This document shows positions 31,476 through 38,462 of a stretch of DNA of 38,462 nt, one piece after another. A model generated the notes under the pieces. It ran no database searches and had not been told where the DNA came from. It saw nothing but the letters and a program-made list of their open reading frames with translations. Made by a program: the position numbers and the translations under genes. Position 1 is the first letter of the stretch. Each line of letters starts with the position of its first letter. Origin of the DNA: UKL13-2 sp044346745. GTDB taxonomy: Bacteria; Pseudomonadota; Gammaproteobacteria; Burkholderiales; Usitatibacteraceae. The DNA lies in the NCBI GenBank assembly GCA_044346745.1, contig JBIIYQ010000013.1:1-38462 (forward strand), read 5' to 3'.

Positions 31476-33509
31476 TTATTCCGTTGGGTTCAGATACGAG
31501 AGAAACTCGGCTTCCGTGAGGACGGCGACCCCTAACTCTTGCGCCTTGTCCAGTTTACTACCGGCCTCCGCGCCAGCAACGACAAAGTCAGTCTTCTTCG
31601 ATACGCTACCCGAAACCTTGGCACCAAGGGCTTCGAGCCGGTCCTTTGCATCATCGCGCGACATCGACGACAACGTTCCGGTGAGCACCACCGTCTTCCC
31701 GGCAAATGGGCCACTCACGTCGATCGCAGCAGCACCCGCATTCTCCGGCCAATGGATCCCACAAGCCCGCAGCTGCTCAACGACTTCGCGGTTGTGCGGC
31801 TGATCAAAGAACTGGCGGATCGATTGCGCAACCACTGGGCCGACGTCATTTACCTGCAGCAACTCGTCGAACGGCGCGTCCATTAACCGGTCGAGATTGC
31901 CGAAGTGTTTTGCCAGATCCTTGGCGGTTGCTTCACCAACATGGCGTATTCCCAAACCAAACAAGAAACGTGCGAGCGTTGTTTCCTTCGAAGTCGCAAT
32001 GCCATCGAGTAAATTTTGCGCGGACTTTTCGGCCATGCGCTCCAGTCTCGCGAGTGCAACGAGGCCCAGTCGATACAAGTCCGCCGGCGAGTGCACTAGG
32101 CCTTGGTCAACGACCTGATCCACCAGTTTGTCTCCCAACCCTTCAATGTCCATCGCCCGTCGCTGGGCAAAGTGCAGCAACGCCTGTTTGCGTTGCGCCG
32201 GACAATAGAGACCACCTGTACAGCGGGCGACAGCCTCCCCTTCCAACTTCACAATCGCCGATTCACACTCGGGGCAGCGTGTTGGCATGACAAACTCGCG
32301 TGCATCAACAGGGCGCAGCGACAGAATCGCGGAAGCCACTTCTGGGATAACGTCGCCTGCTCGACGGACAACGACGGTATCGCCGATTTTCAAATCTTTG
32401 CGCCGCAATTCGTCTTCGTTGTGCAGGGTCGCATTGGATACCGTCGTGCCACCGACAAACACCGGCTTTAGCCTCGCTACCGGGGTGATCGCGCCGGTGC
32501 GGCCGACCTGCACATCGATGCCTTCCAAAATTGTTGTCGCCTCCTCCGCGGGGAATTTATGAGCAATGGCAAACCGCGGTGCGCGCGACACAAACCCCAG
32601 TTGCTGTTGGAGTGCCAAATTGTTGACCTTGTAAACCACGCCGTCGATATCAAACGGCAGACTGGGTCGGGCTGCACCGATGCGCGCAAAGTACTGGCGC
32701 AATCCCGCCACTCCGAGTACCACCGCACGTTCGGCCGTCACCGGAAATCGCAACTTGGCGAGCATATCCATCGCCCCGCTGTGAACGGCTGGCAGCTGAA
32801 TGCCATCGGTGGCACCAATGCCATAGGCAAAAAACGATAATGGGCGTTCAGCTGTCAGCTTTGGGTCGAGTTGGCGGAGTGAGCCGGCCGCGGCATTACG
32901 CGGGTTCACAAATGTCTTCTCACCCTTGGCGGTTTGCCGGGCATTGAGCGCAGCAAAATCGCGACGCTGCATCAACACCTCGCCCCGCACTTCCAGAAGT
33001 GCAGCGGTCGTCTCGATCTTCAGCGGAATGGACCGTACGGTTCGGAGATTTTGTGTTACGTCCTCGCCGACCGCTCCATCTCCGCGTGTGGCACCCAGCA
33101 CGAACACGCCATTCACATACGTCAGCGATATCGCGAGGCCGTCGAACTTGGGCTCACACGCGTATTCGACCTCACCTTCGATGGCGTCTCCAAGCAACGT
33201 GCGGCAACGTTTATCAAATGCGACGATGTCGTCGTCGGAAAACGCATTGCCGAGCGAGAGCATCGGCATGCGATGTGATACCTCGGGAAACGAATCGAGC
33301 GGCTTGGCACCGACACGCTGGGTCGGTGAATCTGGCGTAACGAGCGCGGGATTATCTGCTTCCAACGCGACCAGTTCGGCATACATAGCGTCATAGGCCG
33401 CGTCGGAAATCGTCGGCTCGTCGCGCACGTGGTAACGATAAAGGTGCTCGTTTAACACTACGCGCAGCTGTTCAATCTTTTCGGCTGCTGTCGTAGCGCG
33501 TATGTTCAT
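31476..33509 (-). CDS. ligA: NAD-dependent DNA ligase
   Basis: 677 residues (E. coli 671). Seals nicks in replication and repair using NAD. Domain Ia with YHVRDEPTISDAAYDAMYAE, the adenylation domain with Lys121 in KFDGLAISLTYVNG, then an OB fold, a four-Cys zinc finger (CPECESAIVK ... CTGGLYC), helix-hairpin-helix repeats (about 440-580) with LFGLGIRHVGEATAKDLAKH, and a C-terminal BRCT domain from about 595 (FAGKTVVLTGTLSSMSRDDA). It lies 21 bases after zipA, the standard betaproteobacterial order. Confidence 0.97.
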   Translation of the reverse strand: MNIRATTAAEKIEQLRVVLNEHLYRYHVRDEPTISDAAYDAMYAELVALEADNPALVTPDSPTQRVGAKPLDSFPEVSHRMPMLSLGNAFSDDDIVAFDKRCRTLLGDAIEGEVEYACEPKFDGLAISLTYVNGVFVLGATRGDGAVGEDVTQNLRTVRSIPLKIETTAALLEVRGEVLMQRRDFAALNARQTAKGEKTFVNPRNAAAGSLRQLDPKLTAERPLSFFAYGIGATDGIQLPAVHSGAMDMLAKLRFPVTAERAVVLGVAGLRQYFARIGAARPSLPFDIDGVVYKVNNLALQQQLGFVSRAPRFAIAHKFPAEEATTILEGIDVQVGRTGAITPVARLKPVFVGGTTVSNATLHNEDELRRKDLKIGDTVVVRRAGDVIPEVASAILSLRPVDAREFVMPTRCPECESAIVKLEGEAVARCTGGLYCPAQRKQALLHFAQRRAMDIEGLGDKLVDQVVDQGLVHSPADLYRLGLVALARLERMAEKSAQNLLDGIATSKETTLARFLFGLGIRHVGEATAKDLAKHFGNLDRLMDAPFDELLQVNDVGPVVAQSIRQFFDQPHNREVVEQLRACGIHWPENAGAAAIDVSGPFAGKTVVLTGTLSSMSRDDAKDRLEALGAKVSGSVSKKTDFVVAGAEAGSKLDKAQELGVAVLTEAEFLSYLNPTE

Positions 33510-33530
33510 TGCCGTTGCCGCGCGCTGCGA

Positions 33531-34676
33531 CTACGCGTATAAACGAAGCGCAACCGAGCAGCCCGGTGCCACACCTAGCTGCTGCATTTCGCCGGTAATG
33601 CCGTGAATGGTCTCAGCAATAACTTTACGGCCATTCGCTGTGAGCACTTTTTTGTTGTCGTCAACCAGCTCACCGTGCAATACATCTGCAAAATGTAGCG
33701 CGAGCGTAAACATCCGCTCAAAAATCTGCCCTGGCTGCGGCGTACGAGGCACATCCAGCGCAAACGTGATCTGGGTGAAATATGGTTGCTCCCCCCGCAA
33801 GGTCGGCGCTTCCGCGCTATTGCCATTGCGCAGAGTAAAGAGCGCGCGGCCGTAATCGTCTTTGAGAACATATTCACCGGAAGGCAAGGCCGTGAGACCC
33901 TGTGCCTCGGCCAAGCCGCGAACTTTGGTAGCCGCAAACGTGACTCCATTTTTTCCCACAAGGTTCACCGCGATTTCAATGTCCGTTTCGGCACAAAACC
34001 GGTCGATCAATTGTGCGCGCCGCTGCGCCTCGGGCAAGCCTTCGCGCTTAGACTTCGCGCCAATACTGGCGGCGAATGACGCCATCGTTTCATCGAACTG
34101 CACCAAGACCGACGGTTCGACGGCCCCACCTCGGTCGGCAAGTTGCAGGCCGACTCGAATTTCACGATATGCCATATCCAAGGTCGGGTCGATCGGCTGC
34201 CAGAGACCGCCAACCAATCCTTCCCACAAGAGATTGGCCGAGATACCTAGTGATTGTTCAATCATTGGCGCATAGACATCTGCGACCACCGGTAGATCGG
34301 CTAACATCGTCGCCACAGTATCAACATCCGTATTAATCGAGGGCACTAACTCACCTGCGCTGCCACGGACTATGTTACGCGGCTCAATGGCAAGGGGCGC
34401 ATCCTCGCCAATTGGCGAAACGTCACGAATTGGTGACGTCAATTCGTCTAGGGCTTGCTGCTCTGAAGAATCCATCGCCGCAAAGGACGGCTCGCGGCGC
34501 TCAAACCCTGCGGCTGGCATTGGGTCGGCACCAAACAACGCGTCGTTACGCTCGGCACCAAATAGCTGCTCAGCACGTCGCTTGTATGCGGCCTCCTGTC
34601 GACGGTTATAGACCATCAAACCAACGACGACTACCGCAATAATGCCGATGAGGACAAGCTGGAAGTCAGAGATCAT
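33531..34676 (-). CDS. zipA: Cell division protein ZipA homologue
   Basis: 381 residues. Bitopic inner-membrane protein that anchors FtsZ to the membrane. An N-terminal helix (LVLIGIIAVVVVGLMVY, about 7-23) is followed by NRRQEAAYKRRAEQ, an acidic variable linker, and a C-terminal globular domain (about 235-381) with GVTFAATKVRGLAEAQGL, FTLRNGNSAEAPTL, ITFALDVPRTPQPGQIFERM and a closing CSVALRLYA. This domain is weakly conserved outside enterics, so the call rests on architecture plus position between smc and ligA. The predicted FtsZ-binding pocket cannot be checked here. Confidence 0.85.
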   Translation of the reverse strand: MISDFQLVLIGIIAVVVVGLMVYNRRQEAAYKRRAEQLFGAERNDALFGADPMPAAGFERREPSFAAMDSSEQQALDELTSPIRDVSPIGEDAPLAIEPRNIVRGSAGELVPSINTDVDTVATMLADLPVVADVYAPMIEQSLGISANLLWEGLVGGLWQPIDPTLDMAYREIRVGLQLADRGGAVEPSVLVQFDETMASFAASIGAKSKREGLPEAQRRAQLIDRFCAETDIEIAVNLVGKNGVTFAATKVRGLAEAQGLTALPSGEYVLKDDYGRALFTLRNGNSAEAPTLRGEQPYFTQITFALDVPRTPQPGQIFERMFTLALHFADVLHGELVDDNKKVLTANGRKVIAETIHGITGEMQQLGVAPGCSVALRLYA

Positions 34677-34707
34677 ATCAATCGTAAAGTCTATTATTTG
34701 TGCGGGG

Positions 34708-34729
34708 TTTCAGCCAATTCCGGCTGAAA
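34708..34729. repeat. 8-base inverted repeat between smc and zipA
   Basis: TTTCAGCC-AATTCC-GGCTGAAA, perfectly paired, 39 bases from the smc stop in the 92-base smc-zipA gap. No T-run follows on the minus strand. It may be an RNA processing or stabilising hairpin. Confidence 0.45.
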
Positions 34730-34768
34730 ACGTCCGACTTTCGTGCACTTTCATTTTAGCCATCTACA

Positions 34769-37700
34769 TCATGCCGCAACCGCCTCGGCGGGGCCGGTGG
34801 CAAACTTTTTCGCCGCATGTATATCCACTTCTACGATGCGTGAGCACCCTGGCTCATTCATTGTGACGCCGACCAGTTGTTCACCCATTTCCATCGTAAT
34901 TTTGTTATGGGTGATAAACAAGAACTGCGTTGACACCGACATCTTCTTCACCAGTTCGCAGAAGCGATCCGTGTTGGAATCATCCAGAGGCGCGTCAACC
35001 TCATCAAGCAAACAAAATGGCGCGGGATTCAGGCGGAAGAGGGAGAATACGAGCGAAAGGGCCGTCAGCGCTTTTTCGCCACCTGACAACAATTGAATGG
35101 AAGAGTTTTTCTTGCCAGGAGGTTGCGCGAACACCTGGAGTCCCGAATCAAGAATTTCCTCACCGGTCAGGCGCAGGTATGCGTTGCCGCCGCCAAACAG
35201 CGACGGGAACAATTCCATAAAGTTTTTATTGACCGTATCAAACGTCGCCTGCAGCAAATCGCGCGTCTCGCGGTCGATACGCTTAATTGCCGCCTCAAGC
35301 GTCGCAACTGCTTCCTTCAAGTCAGTTGACTGCGCATCGAGAAACTCCTTACGCACGCTGGCTTGTTCGAGCTCCTGAAGTGCCGCCAAATTGACCGCGC
35401 CCAGTGCCGTGATTTCCCCATTGATCCGATCAATCTCGGCTTGGTAGGCGGTGGAACGCGTCCTTCTCTCAACCAAGTCGGCAAGCTCTTCCAGATTGCC
35501 GCCGTTTTCTAGCAACTGCTGCGTAAACGTCTCTTCGTTGATTCGCGCCTCCTGCTCCTTCATGCGCAACTCAGTCATCTTGTCGCGCAGCGGTTGCAGT
35601 TTTTGTTCGATCGCGTGTCGCTGGTCTTCAAGTTCCTTCAACTTTCCACCGGCTGCCTCCATCGCCTCGCGCGCGACCGCCAAGGCTTTCTGTTTGTCTA
35701 GCCGCACCTCAAGCGCCTGTTGCAACCGCTCGCGAATATTGCCTTCCTGTAGGCCATCCAGCTCGGTCGCGAGGGCGCTGCGCGAGGACGACACCGCGTC
35801 CCAGCGTTTGGCGAGTTGCCCGACCATCTCAGACAGTGACTTGATCTTGTCGTGGCATGAGCGCTCAAAATAGTTCGCTTCCTGCGCACCACGATCGGCG
35901 GAATTCACCCGTTCGCGGGCGTCCGCCAGCGCACGCTCCGCCTCACGCTGTTTGTCTTCCAACGCCATCAGCTTGTCGGTGATCTCCGAGATACGATTTC
36001 CCCCCTCTTCGAGCGCGGCTTGAGCGGCAGCCATTTCCGCGCGCTCTTGCTCGGTTTCGGCATCAATGATTGCCGTCTCTTCGCGGATCGCACCGCGCCG
36101 ACCTTCGGCTTGAGCGATCGCTTGTGAGAGCTTCAGCGCTTCCATTTGCAGGCTGTGTTCGCGATTTTTTGTTTCCTGCTGATCAAAACGCAGACGACGC
36201 AACGACTCCTGTGTGTCCTGCAGCGTCAACTCAATCTCTTTGAGTTGGGCTTCGACGGCTTGCCGCGCTTCAATCTTCGCCGGCAAATCGGCCTTGAGGG
36301 ACTCGATTTCGCGTTGCCTCTGCATCACGCCGTGCAGTTCAGACTGAGGGCCATGAAACGTGACGCCATGCTGAGAATACAAATGCCCGGTTGCGGTAAC
36401 AAGTAATGCGCCAAACGGGAGGCTAGCAATCTTGGCGCGGGCCTGCGTTTCATCTTCAAGTACAAAGACATTAGTGAGGCATTCACGCACAAACGGCAAT
36501 ACGGCGGCGTTTTCAGAGGTAACAAAACTCGACAGCGCGGTGAATCCCGCAACGGTTGACACATCCGCGCCACCGTTCTCCAGATAAAGTGAAACAGAAC
36601 CCGGAGGCGGGTCGTCGGCAATTTGGCCGAAGACGTTGGCGTCGCCGACTCTCATTGAATTCAGTCGCAGCCCAAGCGCCGACTCCAAGGCATCTTCCCA
36701 GCCCTGCTTGATCTTGATGGACTGCCACAACCTCGGCGCGTTATCGAGCTGGTACTTGGACAACCACATTGCGAGGCGACTGTTGTTGTCCATCCGCGCC
36801 TGTTGGTTCTGCAACGCCAGTAAGGCGGCTTCGATGCGTGCGAGCTCGCGCGTGGCATTGCCGATCTGTTCAACGGCGTCACGTCGTTTGGCTTCAAATT
36901 CATGAACGCGCTTTTCTTCTTCACTGAGCTGCTCGCCTACCAACGCCAGCGTCTCTTGCGCTTTGCCGCGCTCTGCGTCTACGCGCTCCAGTTCGCCATC
37001 TTCCGGCACTACCAGCGCCATGTTTTCGGTTGTAAGCCGACTCTTACGCTGTTCTAGCTGCGAAAGAATCTTTAGCGCGTTGTTTTCACGAGATTCATTC
37101 AGCGCTTGGTCACTTTCGGCGGCGCGGACTTCGTTATCGGCGACCTTCACCCCAGCAAGGGCTTTACGAACTTTTTCTTCGTATTGCGGCACTTCTTCAC
37201 GCAGCGCCTCTGCGCGTTCGCGCGCCTCAGCCACCCTATCGATTCCACTTGCGAGCTCGCGATGCCAGCGGTCCAGCTCGGTGGTGGTGGCGTCACGGTT
37301 GGCTTCAATTTCCAACACTTGCTGCGCCAGCGCCTCTACCTGTGCACCTAGCCGACGCCGATTGTCGGCAAGATAATTCATTTCTTGTTCGAGTTGTACC
37401 ACCGCCGTGTTTGCCTCAAACATCGCCGCCTGCGCATTGGTCAGCTGGTCGGTCTCGGCGTAGTGATCTTGGCGCAACTTATCGAGCGCCGTTTCGACCT
37501 CGCGCATCCGAGCGATCTCCCCCTCAAACCCAGTCTCGGTTTTCACGATCTCGTTCGCGTAGCGTTCTTTTGCGGCCCGCGCTTCACGCTGTTTGGTAAA
37601 TGCCCACAAGTTTTCATTGAGTTTCAGCTCGTTATTGAGCTCGTGATACTTCGCCGCGACTGCCGCCTGCTCCGCCAGCTTCTCAACGTTTTTTGTAAGC

Positions 37701-38299
37701 TCACCGAGAATGTCATCGACCCGGTTCAGATTTTCCTTGGAATCCTCAAGCCGCGCTTCCGTCTCTTTGCGACGTTCGCGGTACTTCGAAACACCGGCGA
37801 CTTCTTCGAGGAACACACGAAGCTCCTCCGGTTTCGAGGTAATCACGCGCGAAATCATGCCCTGCTCGATAATCGCATAGGCGCGCGGGCCAAGGCCGGT
37901 GCCGAGAAAGACATCGGTGATGTCGCGACGACGAACGTGCTGCCCGTTGATGTAGTAGTCAGAGTTGCCGTCGCGCGATAAAACACGCTTGACGGATAGC
38001 TCTGCGTACTGACCCCACTGACCGCCGATACGACCAAGCGAGTTGTCAAACACCAACTCAACACTTGCGCGCGCGGATGGCTTGCGCAACGTAGAGCCGT
38101 TGAAGATCACATCTTCCATTTTTTCGCCGCGCAGATTCTTGGCGCTGGATTCACCTAGCACCCAGCGAACGGCGTCAATGACATTGGATTTACCGCAACC
38201 GTTGGGCCCGACAACGCCGACTAACTGGCCGGGCACGGAAATGGCGGTGGGGTCTACAAAACTTTTGAATCCCGCTAATTTGATCTGAGTAAGACGCAC
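34769..38299 (-). CDS. smc: Chromosome segregation ATPase SMC
   Basis: 1176 residues from GTG at 38299, chosen because AGAGG lies 7-8 bases before it and MRLTQIKLAGFKSFVDPT is the normal SMC beginning; a longer frame from 38356 is rejected. Long dimeric ATPase that organises and separates chromosomes with ScpA and ScpB. Walker A is GPNGCGKS at 31-38. Coiled coils (about 170-500 and 670-1010) flank a hinge at about 510-670. The ABC signature LLSGGEKALTALSLVFSLFR is near 1070 and Walker B CLLDEVDAPLDD near 1098. It is the first gene of the smc-zipA-ligA-galU run. Presence of bacterial SMC and not MukB is usual in betaproteobacteria. Confidence 0.97.
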   Translation of the reverse strand: MRLTQIKLAGFKSFVDPTAISVPGQLVGVVGPNGCGKSNVIDAVRWVLGESSAKNLRGEKMEDVIFNGSTLRKPSARASVELVFDNSLGRIGGQWGQYAELSVKRVLSRDGNSDYYINGQHVRRRDITDVFLGTGLGPRAYAIIEQGMISRVITSKPEELRVFLEEVAGVSKYRERRKETEARLEDSKENLNRVDDILGELTKNVEKLAEQAAVAAKYHELNNELKLNENLWAFTKQREARAAKERYANEIVKTETGFEGEIARMREVETALDKLRQDHYAETDQLTNAQAAMFEANTAVVQLEQEMNYLADNRRRLGAQVEALAQQVLEIEANRDATTTELDRWHRELASGIDRVAEARERAEALREEVPQYEEKVRKALAGVKVADNEVRAAESDQALNESRENNALKILSQLEQRKSRLTTENMALVVPEDGELERVDAERGKAQETLALVGEQLSEEEKRVHEFEAKRRDAVEQIGNATRELARIEAALLALQNQQARMDNNSRLAMWLSKYQLDNAPRLWQSIKIKQGWEDALESALGLRLNSMRVGDANVFGQIADDPPPGSVSLYLENGGADVSTVAGFTALSSFVTSENAAVLPFVRECLTNVFVLEDETQARAKIASLPFGALLVTATGHLYSQHGVTFHGPQSELHGVMQRQREIESLKADLPAKIEARQAVEAQLKEIELTLQDTQESLRRLRFDQQETKNREHSLQMEALKLSQAIAQAEGRRGAIREETAIIDAETEQERAEMAAAQAALEEGGNRISEITDKLMALEDKQREAERALADARERVNSADRGAQEANYFERSCHDKIKSLSEMVGQLAKRWDAVSSSRSALATELDGLQEGNIRERLQQALEVRLDKQKALAVAREAMEAAGGKLKELEDQRHAIEQKLQPLRDKMTELRMKEQEARINEETFTQQLLENGGNLEELADLVERRTRSTAYQAEIDRINGEITALGAVNLAALQELEQASVRKEFLDAQSTDLKEAVATLEAAIKRIDRETRDLLQATFDTVNKNFMELFPSLFGGGNAYLRLTGEEILDSGLQVFAQPPGKKNSSIQLLSGGEKALTALSLVFSLFRLNPAPFCLLDEVDAPLDDSNTDRFCELVKKMSVSTQFLFITHNKITMEMGEQLVGVTMNEPGCSRIVEVDIHAAKKFATGPAEAVAA

Positions 38300-38462
38300 A
38301 ACCCATCCTCTGCGAAAAGCTAGGCGCTTCTGCGAATGTGCCCAGCAACCGAACACAAATCATTCGCGTCACACCTCTTTACAGCAAACCCGCCGACGCC
38401 GTTGACGTGGGCGGGTTGGCATCCCGTACAATCTCGGAATTGTATCGTAACGACTGTCGCAA
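38300..38462. other. Region upstream of smc, edge of window
   Basis: About 160 bases without a gene. A small palindrome ACAAT-TCTCGGA... reads as ACAAT/ATTGT around 38428-38443. A promoter for smc is expected here, but no pair of boxes with correct spacing is convincing on the minus strand within the window. Confidence 0.4.

Noticed and set aside
32103..32471. 122-codon plus-strand frame inside ligA
   Set aside because: Antisense shadow of a well-supported ligase gene with no motif of its own.
38402..38432. Plus-strand TTGACG ... TACAAT promoter near the window edge
   Set aside because: The spacer is 19 bases, outside the usual range, and no gene is visible downstream.
1..38462. CRISPR arrays, insertion sequences, prophage genes, rRNA
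   Set aside because: No regularly spaced repeats, transposase-like proteins, phage structural genes or rRNA stretches were seen.

Overview
The window looks like a chromosomal core region of a betaproteobacterium. Evidence for this is the gene content and order: rpsB-tsf-pyrH-frr-uppS-cdsA-dxr-rseP-bamA-skp-lpxD-fabZ-lpxA-lpxB-rnhB, map-glnD, and an smc-zipA-ligA-galU string with a bacterial Smc rather than MukBEF. Base composition is moderately GC-rich. The species cannot be named from this sequence alone. Most genes are housekeeping genes and most lie on the minus strand.

Layout. 1-2862: a secreted 5'-nucleotidase lipoprotein (minus, cut by the window edge) and a divergent NupC-type nucleoside transporter (plus), a natural nucleotide-salvage pair. 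2893-4269: an M17 leucyl aminopeptidase behind nupC. 4277-4470: a tRNA-Lys(TTT) transcription unit with a clear promoter and terminator. 4637-5653: a minus-strand protein of unknown function ending in a Roadblock/LC7-like domain; a strong internal ribosome binding site suggests the domain is also made alone. 5654-6661: gene-poor, decaying DNA that includes a recognisable hipBA-type toxin-antitoxin remnant (frameshifted antitoxin, 4-base ATGA overlap, nonsense-mutated toxin start).

6668-23748 (minus): one long co-directional block starting at a good sigma70-type promoter before rpsB. It carries translation (rpsB, tsf, frr), UMP kinase, isoprenoid/undecaprenyl and phospholipid synthesis (dxr, uppS, cdsA), envelope proteolysis (rseP), outer-membrane protein assembly (bamA, skp), lipid A synthesis (lpxD, fabZ, lpxA, lpxB), rnhB, a TrmH-family methyltransferase, a queuosine-precursor transporter and a SemiSWEET-like protein. 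Many junctions are 4-base overlaps. The rpsB leader is long and can form two mutually exclusive stems, which suggests S2 autoregulation; a strong hairpin terminator lies between rpsB and tsf.

23767-24339 (plus): a small protein with two membrane segments and a Bro-N-like domain, the least ordinary intact gene here. 24386-27924 (plus): map and glnD.

27939-38299 (minus): smc, zipA, ligA, galU, hpt, a methylthioinosine/purine-nucleoside phosphorylase, peptide deformylase and a DUF4870-like membrane protein. The phosphorylase would release hypoxanthine, which Hpt would reclaim. Two palindromic elements lie between these two salvage genes.

I see no CRISPR array, insertion sequence, prophage or rRNA. 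The best leads are the nested Roadblock gene, the membrane-bound Bro-N protein, the rpsB leader switch and the hipBA remnant.
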